Origin: Saccharicrinis sp050296935
GTDB taxonomy: Bacteria; Bacteroidota; Bacteroidia; Bacteroidales; Marinilabiliaceae
DNA length: 64,000 nucleotides
NCBI GenBank assembly: GCA_050296935.1
Contig: JBNKRV010000248.1
Coordinates: forward strand, 1-64,000
Direction of reading: 5' to 3'
Shown here: positions 27,979 to 37,100 of the stretch, piece after piece
Layout of the letters: the number at the start of each line of letters is the position of its first letter
Position numbering within the stretch: the stretch's first letter is position 1
Program-made: the position numbers and the translations under genes
Notes under the pieces: generated by a model
Database searches by the model: none
What the model was told of the DNA's origin: nothing
Seen by the model: only the letters and a program-made list of their open reading frames with translations

Positions 27979-28013
27979 AAAAAGGAAATCTAAAATGGGT
28001 TTCCTTTTTTTAT
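27979..28013 (+). terminator. Intrinsic terminator of the RDD/lipoprotein operon
   Basis: AAAAGGAAA pairs with TTTCCTTTT around a loop of about 11 nt, and the right arm runs into a T-tract. It lies about 210 bp after the stop of the second lipoprotein gene. Confidence 0.75.
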
Positions 28014-28057
28014 TTACCCACAGAACTTCTATCTTTTTGTACCAAAATAAATTGTAT

Positions 28058-28089
28058 TTGCTTTTTCAGTTAAAAAACTGATATCTTTG
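28058..28089 (+). promoter_or_regulatory. Promoter of lpxH
   Basis: TTG (28058-28060, in a TTTG) and TATCTTTG (28082-28089) are separated by 21 bp, matching the Bacteroidota -33/-7 consensus. Transcription would start near 28094, giving a leader of about 55 nt that contains a perfect 9-bp hairpin (28117-28140). Confidence 0.6.
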
Positions 28090-28116
28090 TCGCTTCGGAA
28101 AAGAATAGTGTTGAGC

Positions 28117-28140
28117 TTATACCAAATAAAATTGGTATAA
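28117..28140. repeat. Perfect 9-bp hairpin in the lpxH leader
   Basis: TTATACCAA (28117-28125) and TTGGTATAA (28132-28140) are exact inverted repeats with a 6-nt loop, ending 9 bp before the lpxH ATG. The left half (TTATACCxAATAAAATT) recurs near 39200 without the right arm. It could be a translation-control hairpin, an operator or a remnant of a dispersed repeat. Confidence 0.45.
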
Positions 28141-28149
28141 ATTATTAGT

Positions 28150-28914
28150 ATGGAATTACAGGATAAGGGTAAAAAAATATATTTCGCTTCGGATGTACAT
28201 TTGGGTGCACCTTCTATTAAAAACCACAGAGAACATGAAAAAATCTTTGTTGAATGGCTGGATTCCATAAAAGAATCTACCAGTGCTCTGTATTTAATGG
28301 GAGATATATTCGATTTCTGGTATGAATACCGACATGTTGTTCCTCGTGGATTTACTCGTTTTTTAGGTAAAATTGCTGAGTTTACTGATAGCGGCATACC
28401 TGTTCATTACTTTACCGGGAATCATGACATATGGGTTTTTGATTATCTCCCTAAAGAAATAGGGGTAGTGATTCATCGGGAGCCTGTTACGATTCATTTT
28501 AACAACAAAAAGTTTTACCTGGCCCATGGAGATGGTTTGGGCCCATATGATAAAGGGTATAACAGACTCAAAAAAATTTTTACCAATAAAACTTTACAGT
28601 GGTGTTTTTCACGATTACACCCTAACTTTGCTATTGGTCTGGCTAATAAATGGTCGAGACACAGCCGTTTGAAAAATGAAAATTCCGGGAGCAACGGATT
28701 TTTAGGCGAGGATAAGGAGTATTTAATGTTGCATGCTAAAGACGTTCTGAAACAAGAACATTTCGATTATTTTGTTTTTGGTCACAGACATATTGATTTG
28801 CATACAACAATAGGTACTAATAGTGAGTTTATATATTTAGGCGACTGGGTAAAATACATGTCATACGGAGTATGGGATGGTGAAAATTTTAAGTTAGAGT
28901 ATTTTAAAAAATAG
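28150..28914 (+). CDS. lpxH: UDP-2,3-diacylglucosamine diphosphatase
   Basis: LpxH cleaves UDP-2,3-diacylglucosamine to lipid X in lipid A synthesis. The 254-residue calcineurin-like protein shows the metal-binding motifs in order: SDVHLG (D and H), LMGDIFDFW, GNHDIW, AHGDGLG and FGHRHIDLH. DIFDFWYEY and GNHD are typical for LpxH-type enzymes. It has its own promoter. Its place just before a FabH-like gene suggests both serve envelope lipid synthesis, though the FabH-like gene has a separate start 55 bp downstream. Confidence 0.9.
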   Translation: MELQDKGKKIYFASDVHLGAPSIKNHREHEKIFVEWLDSIKESTSALYLMGDIFDFWYEYRHVVPRGFTRFLGKIAEFTDSGIPVHYFTGNHDIWVFDYLPKEIGVVIHREPVTIHFNNKKFYLAHGDGLGPYDKGYNRLKKIFTNKTLQWCFSRLHPNFAIGLANKWSRHSRLKNENSGSNGFLGEDKEYLMLHAKDVLKQEHFDYFVFGHRHIDLHTTIGTNSEFIYLGDWVKYMSYGVWDGENFKLEYFKK

Positions 28915-28969
28915 CTGTAGTTAAAATAGTGCGATTATTATGCACTATAATTAGCAAAAATCGAAAATA

Positions 28970-30046
28970 ATGGAAATTTATGCTGTTGCCACGGGTACAG
29001 GTTCATACATACCTGAAGTGGTAGTTCGAAACATTGATTTTGCCAATCAAACGTTTTTAAATATTGATGGCAGTAAGATTGAAACTCCGGGTGAGGAGAT
29101 TGTTCAGAAATTTGAACAAATAACTGATATTAAAGAGAGGCGTTGTGTTGGCGAGAAGTTAGTAACTTCAGATATTGCTGCCAAAGCAGGTGAAAAAGCT
29201 ATTGAAGCTGCAAACTTTGATAGGGAGAAACTCGATTATATTATTGTTGCTCACAACTTAGGTGATATCAAATATGGAAGTAGATTCCCGGATATACTAC
29301 CTACCTTGGCTTCCAGAGTAAAACAAAAATTAAACATCAAAAATCCGAATACAGTAGCCTACGATATTACTTTCGGTTGTCCCGGATGGACGCAGGCGAT
29401 GATTCAGGCCAATTACTATATTAAATCGGGAGATGCAAAAAGTGCATTGGTAATTGGGGCTGATACTTTAAGCCGCATGATGGATCCTCACGACAGAGAT
29501 TCTATGATTTTTGCCGATGGAGCAGGTGCTGCCCTAATTGAAGCTGTTGAAAGTGATGAACCGGTAGGTATTTTAAAGCATGTGACTCGCACAGATACTG
29601 AAGAACATTTAGATTTATTACAAATGGGAGATTCTTATAATCCGGAATTAAAACATGATCATTTGTATTTGAAAATGCTGGGTCGCAGACTTTACAATTA
29701 TGCACTTACATATGTGCCGATACTGGCTAAAGATTGTTTGGACAAAAATAACATGTCGTTATCGGATGTTAATAAGGTACTTATTCACCAGGCTAATGCT
29801 AAAATGGATGAGGCTATTTTAAAGAGAATATACCGCTTATACGGTAAGAGAGATGTGGATTATGACATCATGCCCATGACCATTAAAACTCTAGGGAATA
29901 GTTCTGTTGCTACGGTTCCTACGTTATTTGACTTAATCGTAAATAACAAGCTTGAAGGACAAAGCTTAAACAGTGGTGATAATGTTATGATGACTTCAGT
30001 TGGAGCTGGAATGAGTATTAATGCATTTATGTATAAAATGCCCTAA
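28970..30046 (+). CDS. 3-oxoacyl-ACP synthase III-like protein
   Basis: The 358-residue thiolase-fold enzyme has the Cys-His-Asn triad of the KAS III family: the cysteine in DITFGCPGW, the histidine in LIHQANAKMD and the asparagine in LGNSSVATVPTL. KAS III condenses acetyl-CoA or other starters with malonyl-ACP. The protein is longer than FabH (about 320 residues) and the GCPGW context differs from the ACSG of FabH, so it is probably a Bacteroidota paralogue with a different acyl substrate. A hairpin (28926-28932 with 28942-28948) lies upstream and a strong terminator (30076-30104) downstream. Confidence 0.88.
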   Translation: MEIYAVATGTGSYIPEVVVRNIDFANQTFLNIDGSKIETPGEEIVQKFEQITDIKERRCVGEKLVTSDIAAKAGEKAIEAANFDREKLDYIIVAHNLGDIKYGSRFPDILPTLASRVKQKLNIKNPNTVAYDITFGCPGWTQAMIQANYYIKSGDAKSALVIGADTLSRMMDPHDRDSMIFADGAGAALIEAVESDEPVGILKHVTRTDTEEHLDLLQMGDSYNPELKHDHLYLKMLGRRLYNYALTYVPILAKDCLDKNNMSLSDVNKVLIHQANAKMDEAILKRIYRLYGKRDVDYDIMPMTIKTLGNSSVATVPTLFDLIVNNKLEGQSLNSGDNVMMTSVGAGMSINAFMYKMP

Positions 30047-30075
30047 GGTTTATTTACCTGATAAATAATATAACT

Positions 30076-30104
30076 AACTCCGTCTTTACAGGCGGAGTTT
30101 TTTT
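30076..30104 (+). terminator. Intrinsic terminator after the KAS III-like gene
   Basis: AACTCCGTC (30076-30084) pairs with GGCGGAGTT (30091-30099) with one G-T wobble and a 6-nt loop, followed by a run of T. Confidence 0.88.
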
Positions 30105-30238
30105 GTTGTTTCACTTGATATTTCTATCTGAAAATTGATGAAATTTCCCTAATGATTTACTTAATGACTTTATAAACCTGTGTGGAACTTTTACACACAG
30201 CCTTTAAAATTACATATCTTAGTGCAAAATTCAATCCT

Positions 30239-31528
30239 ATGGAAATCGTTCAAATAATTATTGGTCTTTCGATTGGTATAATTATTACCTCAATTATCAC
30301 TTATCTTATCTATAGTAAAAAAACCAGTCAACTTTCACAACATCAGGTCATACTTCAGGCTGATCAAAAAAGACTCTTACAAGAGTTAGAAACGAACAAT
30401 AATAAGATACAAATGCTGGAAAATGAACTATTACAAGCCAGATTGCATGTTGCTGCTATTGATACAGAAAACACACACCTTATTAAGACCAATCAGGAAA
30501 AGGAAAAAGAAGTAACTAACCTGCACAGTAAACTCTCAAAAGAATTTGAAGATATTGCCAACCGGGTGCTTATTCATAGGTCCAAAGAAATGAACGAGCT
30601 AAGTCAGCAAAGAATGAACGACATACTGACCCCGCTCAAGGAAAAAATAGTTCAATTTGAGAAGAAAGTGGAAGATACTTATGAGAAGGAAGTCCGCGAC
30701 AACCTCAGTTTAAAAGCCGAAGTAAAAAGACTCTTCGACTTGAATCATAAGATAAGCGAAGAAGCTGGTAATTTAACCAAGGCTTTAAAAGGCAACGTAA
30801 AAAAACTGGGTAACTGGGGCGAAATGATATTAGAAAGGGTACTGGAACAGTCGGGATTAACAAATGGACGTGAATACAGACGCGAGGTGGTAGACAAAAA
30901 CAGCAACGGTGAAACCATTCGTCCGGATGTAATCATTGACCTTCCAGAAAACAAGCATTTGATCATAGACTCAAAATTAACACTTTCAGCCTATGAGGAG
31001 TTTGTAAATATTGATAACGAAGAGACAAAAGCAAAGGCATTAAGAAAACATCAGGATAACCTGCGTTTGCACATTAAAAACCTGCATGAGAAAAACTACT
31101 CTTCAGCACAAAACACCAACACGCCTGACTTTGTGCTTATGTTTATTCCTGTTGAAGCATCCTTTGCTGTTGCTGTTGAAAACGATAGTGAACTATTTGC
31201 TTTTGCATGGGAGAAAAAAATTGTACCGGTGAGTCCCTCCACATTATTGGCTACCTTAAAAACCATCAGCTCCATCTGGCGGCAGGAGAATCAAAACAAA
31301 AATGCTCAGGAGATAGCACGTCAAAGTGGAGCGCTGTACGATAAGCTGGTTAACTTTTTAGTTGATTTTGAGAAAATAGGAAACAATATCGACCAAATTC
31401 AATCCACATACTCTAATGCTATGTCCAAACTTCAGAATGGCAAAGGCAACCTGATTACCCGAGCTGAAAAAATAAAGAGTCTGGGCGCAAAAAACAACAA
31501 ATCGATCCCTGATAAATTTATATCATAA
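30239..31528 (+). CDS. rmuC: DNA recombination protein RmuC
   Basis: The 429-residue protein has one N-terminal membrane helix (about 3-24), a coiled coil (about 40-110) and the RmuC nuclease-like domain with GNWGEMILERVLEQSGL, RPDVIIDLPENKHLIIDSKL and FVLMFIPVEASFAVAV. RmuC limits inversions at short inverted repeats in E. coli and belongs to the PD-(D/E)xK superfamily; D in RPDVII and the DSK motif fit. I chose the ATG at 30239, which places the membrane helix at the very start. The last codons lie inside the left arm of a 25-bp inverted repeat. Confidence 0.93.
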   Translation: MEIVQIIIGLSIGIIITSIITYLIYSKKTSQLSQHQVILQADQKRLLQELETNNNKIQMLENELLQARLHVAAIDTENTHLIKTNQEKEKEVTNLHSKLSKEFEDIANRVLIHRSKEMNELSQQRMNDILTPLKEKIVQFEKKVEDTYEKEVRDNLSLKAEVKRLFDLNHKISEEAGNLTKALKGNVKKLGNWGEMILERVLEQSGLTNGREYRREVVDKNSNGETIRPDVIIDLPENKHLIIDSKLTLSAYEEFVNIDNEETKAKALRKHQDNLRLHIKNLHEKNYSSAQNTNTPDFVLMFIPVEASFAVAVENDSELFAFAWEKKIVPVSPSTLLATLKTISSIWRQENQNKNAQEIARQSGALYDKLVNFLVDFEKIGNNIDQIQSTYSNAMSKLQNGKGNLITRAEKIKSLGAKNNKSIPDKFIS

Positions 31529-31573
31529 AAAAAGGGTTATCAATTGACAACCCTTTTTTTATGATATAAATTT
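31514..31573. terminator. Bidirectional terminator, 25-bp perfect inverted repeat
   Basis: Bases 31514-31538 and 31549-31573 are exact reverse complements with a 10-nt loop. The core AAAAAAAGGGTT/AACCCTTTTTTT is a classic intrinsic terminator in both directions. It covers the end of rmuC and ends 3 bp before the stop of the convergent 31577 gene, so it serves both genes. Confidence 0.92.
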
Positions 31574-31576
31574 TAT

Positions 31577-32284
31577 TTAGCGACAGTCATAATACTTTAA
31601 AATATGCTTTGTGAAATCAGACCACTGAGGAGTGGTACCAAACTCTGAAGTAATGGCATCACAATCTGACCAAAACATAGAAAATTCTTTTTTATAATCC
31701 GACTTTGTTAATTTAAAGGCTGCTGTTTCACCTTCTTTTTTTACATAGTAAGATTTTAAAAGTCCACCCACAACATCTATTCCTGCTACGCCAAGAGACA
31801 TTGTTTCCTTTGATTTCGGATCATGATAAACCTTTATTTTTCCAGAAAATCCCGGATTCAACAATTGTACTAGAAGAGTTTCTGTTTTCTTTTTAATTTT
31901 CACATCTGATTGCTCAAAATAAACATAACCCTGATTAAGAAGATCTTGTTCCAACTTCTCGTTAGTCCATTTGCGTACCTCAGTTAGTGCACCATAGGCG
32001 TTACTAAGTTTATCTAATCCACTTGGTGGTAAATACATAAATTGTATATCCTCCGGTTTAAGTTTATGTTTTTTACCATTGCCATCCTGGATCTTTACTT
32101 GTTCAATTAAACCCTTTTCTCTATCTAAGTCTGCAATATTTCCTTTAATTTCAGTTCCATTTTTCAAAGTAACATAAGCTGTCTTTTTATGAGAAAATGT
32201 TTTAGATGGAGTTAATAACTCCTGAGCATTGATCGTTAATAAAGACGCACAAAACAAAATTGCACAAAATAATAATTTGTTCAT
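31577..32284 (-). CDS. Secreted protein of unknown function
   Basis: The 235-residue precursor has a signal peptide (about 1-20, ending in NAQ). The mature part begins with a region that resembles a small beta domain (AYVTLKNGTEIKGNIADLDREKGLIEQVKIQDGNGKKHKLKPEDIQFMYLP), then mixed helix and strand. It ends with a segment holding the only two mature cysteines (SDCDAI and YYDCR), possibly a disulfide. I recognise no family. It has its own promoter (32349-32380) and terminator, so it is a monocistronic gene unrelated to gltBD. Confidence 0.7.
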   Translation of the reverse strand: MNKLLFCAILFCASLLTINAQELLTPSKTFSHKKTAYVTLKNGTEIKGNIADLDREKGLIEQVKIQDGNGKKHKLKPEDIQFMYLPPSGLDKLSNAYGALTEVRKWTNEKLEQDLLNQGYVYFEQSDVKIKKKTETLLVQLLNPGFSGKIKVYHDPKSKETMSLGVAGIDVVGGLLKSYYVKKEGETAAFKLTKSDYKKEFSMFWSDCDAITSEFGTTPQWSDFTKHILKYYDCR

Positions 32285-32348
32285 AATTCAAACTAATATA
32301 ACACCTACTCTTTCGATTTTCGGTTTCCTCGTTATTAAAAAACTTAAC

Positions 32349-32380
32349 CAAAGATATTAATTGAAACAAAATAACTACAA
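32349..32380 (-). promoter_or_regulatory. Promoter of the secreted unknown gene
   Basis: On the minus strand TTG (32380-32378) and TATCTTTG (32356-32349) are separated by 21 bp, an exact -33/-7 match for Bacteroidota. It gives a leader of about 60 nt ahead of the ATG at 32284. Confidence 0.6.
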
Positions 32381-32516
32381 TTAATTTATAATAAATCAAA
32401 ATATTTTTTTTACTAACCAAATAAGATTATGCTCAAAATATATAGATAATATTTGTTTCTTCCCTTTTGAATTTTAAGGTATCTATATTATTAATTGTTA
32501 CTTTATTGATGAGCAC

Positions 32517-32548
32517 AAAAAAAGGGAGACTAACAAAGCCTCCCTTTT
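32517..32548 (-). terminator. Intrinsic terminator of gltBD
   Basis: On the minus strand AAAAGGGAG pairs with CTCCCTTTT around a short loop, followed by more T. It lies 35 bp after the gltD stop. Confidence 0.85.
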
Positions 32549-32583
32549 AAGTAACTCCAAAGAGTTTTATACTTTAACTATTC

Positions 32584-34011
32584 TTACAATTGACCAGCAA
32601 GAAATTTATCTACATTTTCAGCAGCTTCTTTACCTTTTTGGATAGCTGTTACTACCAAACTGGCTCCGTTATGCGAATCACCTGCTGCAAATACTTTATC
32701 AATGCTTGTTTGATATGTATTATTGATTTTTAAGTTTCCTCTCTGATCAACATCAATACCTAGTTCTTTTACTAAACCTTCATGAACTGCATGAACAAAT
32801 CCCATTGAAAGGAATACTAAATCAACATCTAAGATCTTTTCAGTACCTTCTTTCTCGTTCATTTTCCAGCCACCTTTTTCATCTTTAGTCCACTCTACCT
32901 CAACAATTTCAACTTGCTTTAGTTTTCCACCGGATCCAATAAACCTTTTGGTTGATACACTCCACATTCTTTCACACCCTTCTTCATGCGAAGTAGAAGT
33001 TTTCAACACATTAGGCCAGTAAGGCCAAGGATTACCTGCAGCTCTATCAACCGGAGGTTTTGGTAAAATCTCAATCTGAGTAACACTTTTGGCTTTCTGA
33101 CGGTTAGATGTACCCACACAGTCAGAACCAGTATCACCTCCACCAATCACCAACACATTTTTATCCTTTGCATCTATACGCTCAACGCCGTTAAGCTTAT
33201 TTCCCCGATTAACCCGGTTTTGCTGTGTTAGAAAATCCATAGCAAAATGAACTCCTTTCAAGTCTCTACCTTCAACAGGCAGATCACGCGGCTTCATTGC
33301 TCCGATGGCTAAAACTACAGCATCAAAATCCTTAAGAATCTTTTCTCCTTTTACATCAAAACCAACATATTGATTTGTTTTGATGATCATTCCTTCTTTC
33401 TCAAAAATATCAACTCTACGGTCAATAACCTTTTTGTTCAATTTAAAATCAGGAATACCGAAACGTAATAAACCACCCACTGCTTCGTCTTTTTCGAAAA
33501 CAGTAACAGTATGTCCCTTCTGATTCAGAACATCAGCGGCAGACAAACCTGCAGGACCAGAACCAATAACCGCTATTTTATTACCAGTTCTTTTCTGTGG
33601 AATTCGTGGCTGAATATAACCCTCTGCAAAAGCTTTTTCAACTATAGAAGATTCATTTTCGCGAATAGTTACAGCTTCTTTATGAATCGCTAAAACACAA
33701 GATTTCTCACATGGATTCGGACAAATTCTACCTGTAAATTCCGGAAAACTATTGGTTGAATGTAATATATCACTCGCTAACTTCCACTCTCCCTTATAGA
33801 TAGCATCCTGCCATTCAGGAATTTTACTACCTACAGGACAAGCCCAGTGACAAAAAGGGATCCCACAATCCATGCATCTGGATGCCTGGAGTACTCGATC
33901 CGCTTCGTTGAGCGTTTGTTCAACTTCACCATAATCATCAATACGCTCATTAATGGGACGGTTCCCACTATCTTTTCTGGAAACCTCGATAAAACCTCTT
34001 GGATTACCCAT
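32584..34011 (-). CDS. gltD: Glutamate synthase small subunit
   Basis: GltD passes electrons from NAD(P)H through FAD and iron-sulfur clusters to GltB in the GOGAT reaction. The 475-residue protein has the N-terminal cluster ligands (RCMDCGIPFCHWACPVGSKIP and GRICPNPCEKSC), the FAD-binding GSGPAGLSAAD motif, the NAD(P)-binding VIGGGDTGSDCVG motif and a C-terminal AAGD. Length and order are normal. It follows gltB by 102 bp, with a stable hairpin (34039-34080) in the gap and its own downstream terminator. Confidence 0.95.
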   Translation of the reverse strand: MGNPRGFIEVSRKDSGNRPINERIDDYGEVEQTLNEADRVLQASRCMDCGIPFCHWACPVGSKIPEWQDAIYKGEWKLASDILHSTNSFPEFTGRICPNPCEKSCVLAIHKEAVTIRENESSIVEKAFAEGYIQPRIPQKRTGNKIAVIGSGPAGLSAADVLNQKGHTVTVFEKDEAVGGLLRFGIPDFKLNKKVIDRRVDIFEKEGMIIKTNQYVGFDVKGEKILKDFDAVVLAIGAMKPRDLPVEGRDLKGVHFAMDFLTQQNRVNRGNKLNGVERIDAKDKNVLVIGGGDTGSDCVGTSNRQKAKSVTQIEILPKPPVDRAAGNPWPYWPNVLKTSTSHEEGCERMWSVSTKRFIGSGGKLKQVEIVEVEWTKDEKGGWKMNEKEGTEKILDVDLVFLSMGFVHAVHEGLVKELGIDVDQRGNLKINNTYQTSIDKVFAAGDSHNGASLVVTAIQKGKEAAENVDKFLAGQL

Positions 34012-34038
34012 AATTTAATATTTTTTTTAAAGGTTTGC

Positions 34039-34080
34039 CCAATAAGTTGATACCCTGACAGAGTATCAACATGTTATTGG
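34039..34080 (-). ncRNA. Hairpin in the gltB-gltD intergenic mRNA
   Basis: CCAATAA-GTTGATAC (34039-34053) pairs with GTATCAAC-(3-nt bulge)-TTATTGG (34063-34080), 15 pairs in all. No U-tract follows on the minus strand directly after the stem beyond a later T-poor stretch, so it is not a plain terminator. It may tune the ratio of GltB to GltD through mRNA processing or partial stops. Confidence 0.55.
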
Positions 34081-34113
34081 ACTTCCTTCTTTATTCAAGA
34101 CTTTGATAATTAA

Positions 34114-37100
34114 TTACTCATTTACAAAAGGTGCATCTTCAGTTTCTTTAAGCTTAATTTCAAGCTCTTTGATTTTCTCTTCCTGAAGAACCTTTTTATA
34201 TTCAAATGGAATTACTTTAATAAACTTAGGCAAATATTTATTCCAGTTTACTAAGATCTCTTGTGCCTTTTCACTGTTAGTATGTAACAGATGTTTATTT
34301 AATAAAAATTGTAATTCTTGTACATCAGAAGCATCCTCAACGGCTGATAGTTCAACTAATCCCTTATTACAGTAATAATCAAAATTACCAACTTCGTCAA
34401 GCACATAAGCAATACCACCACTCATACCAGCTGCGAAGTTTCTACCTGTTTTACCGATAACAACCACACGTCCACCAGTCATATATTCACAACAGTGATC
34501 ACCTACTCCTTCCACGACAGCACTTGCTCCGGAATTTCTTACACAGAAACGCTCTCCTGCCACACCTCTTACATATACACTACCGGCAGTTGCTCCATAA
34601 AGAACAGTATTACCAATAATGATATTTTCTTCAGGTTTAAATGTTGAACCTGCTGGTGGCACTACTATAATTTTACCTCCGGATAATCCTTTACCCATAT
34701 AATCATTGGCATCACCTTCAAGTTTAAAGGAAACTCCTTTTGAAAGGAAAGCTCCGAAACTTTGACCGGCTGAACCACTGAATTTACAGTTAATAGTATT
34801 CTTAGGAAGGCCTACTTCTCCATATCGCTTACTCACTTCTCCGGATACCATGGCTCCAACTGTACGATCAGTGTTACCAATTTCTTTAGCAATCCATACT
34901 TTAGATTGATTTAACAGGGCAGGTTGTGCCTCTTCAATCAACTGCCAATCCATTACCTCATCAATACCATGCTTTTGTTCGGACGTATTGTGTAAAGGAT
35001 ATATTTTTCCTTCTTCAGGGAAATGCAGTAATCTGCTTAAATCAATTCCTTTAGTTTTCCAGTTACCTACCGTTGCATCCTGCTCCATCAAATCAGTACG
35101 TCCTATAATCTCATCTAAAGACTTAACTCCTAACTGAGCAAGATATTCCCGTACTTCCTGTGCAATAAACTGCATGTAGTTTACAACATACTTATATTTT
35201 CCAATAAATCTTTTTCTAAGTTCTGCATCCTGAGTTGCAATACCAGCAGGACATGTATTCAAGTGACACTTACGCATCATAATACAACCTAAGGTAATTA
35301 ATGCCGATGTTGCAAAACCGAATTCTTCAGCTCCAAGGATAGCCATCTTAACAACATCTAAACCAGTTTTTAACTGACCATCAGTTTGTAACTTCACTCT
35401 ACCACGAAGGTTATTCATTACTAAAGTTTGCTGTGTTTCAGCCAAACCTACCTCAACAGGCATACCAGCATGCTTAATAGATGATGTAGGAGAAGCTCCT
35501 GTACCACCTTCTGTACCAGCAATTACAATTAAATCAGCATGTGCTTTAGCAACCCCTGCAGCAATTGTACCTACACCTGTTTCTGAAACAAGCTTCACAC
35601 TTATATTAGCCTTCGGATTTGTACACTTTAAATCATAGATTAACTGTGCTAAATCTTCAATAGAATAAATATCGTGATGCGGAGGAGGAGATATCAACGT
35701 AATTCCAGGAGTTGAATTTCTTAACTTAGCGATAATTTTATCCACTTTAAATCCTGGAAGCTGACCACCTTCACCTGGCTTAGCACCCTGAGCAACCTTA
35801 ATCTGAAGCTCATCTGCATTCACCAAATAGTTATTGGTAACTCCAAAACGACCTGATGCAATCTGCTTAATAGAACTTCTTGCATTAGATTTAAAACGCT
35901 CAGCATCTTCACCACCTTCACCAGTATTACTTCTACCACCAACTTCATTCATCGCAATAGCCAATGCCTGATGCGCTTCTTTTGAGATAGAACCGTAACT
36001 CATTGCTCCTGTTACAAACCTTTTGGTTATACTCTCAACAGGTTCAACTTCGTTTATATCAATTGGCTTACGATCTTTGAGTTTCAACAAGCCACGTAGA
36101 AACAATGGATTTTGATTATCCTCGTGAACTTTAGCACTGAACTCTTTATATTTTTCATAGTTACCTTCTGTAGTAGCCCATTGTAAAAGACCTACTGTTT
36201 CCGGGTTCCAACCATGTTTTTCTCCGTATTTTCTGTAAGCATATACTCCGGTACTATTAAGTACCTCATTTGGTTTAGGAGCTGCAAATGCCTTTTCATG
36301 GAACATTTGTGCTTCCCGGGCAAGCTCTTCGAAACCTACTCCACCAATTTTAGATGATGTTCCGGTAAAATGCTTATCAACTAAATCTTGTGATATACCA
36401 ACAGCTTCAAAAATCTGAGCTCCATGATAACTTCTTAAAGTAGAAATACCCATCTTAGACAAGATTTTTAATAAACCTTTGTCAACTGCTTTGATATAAT
36501 TTTCACGAGCCTCGCCGTATTCCATATTGATTTCACCTTTTTTCACAAGGTCATCAATAGCTGCAAAACTCAAATATGGATTAATTACACTAGCACCAAA
36601 TCCTAATAATAAAGCATAATGCATTACTTCGCGAGCTTCACCGGTTTCAACAATTAAACCAGTCTGCATTCTTTTTTGCTTTTTAATTAAATGGTGGTGA
36701 ACAGCAGCTACTGCCAATAACGAAGGCACTGCAGCCATATTCTTGTCAATATTTCTATCGGAAAGAATAATGAAATTCTTTTTATCATCAACTGCTTTCT
36801 CAGCAGCTTTACACATTTCTTCCACAGCTTTCTCCATTCCAGCTCCACCTTCTTTTACAGGGTAAAGCATTGGAATAATCACCTGTGTAAATTCTTCTCT
36901 TCGGAAGTCCTTAATCTTACCTAAATCGGTATTTGTAACAATTGGACTTTCAAATTTGATCAAACGACAATGTGCAGGATTATACTCCAGAATATTTTTG
37001 GAGGCAGATCCAATGTAGTTTGTCAAGGCCATTACCAATCCCTCTCTGATAGGATCAATAGGAGGATTCGTTACCTGAGCAAATAACTGTCGGAAATAAG

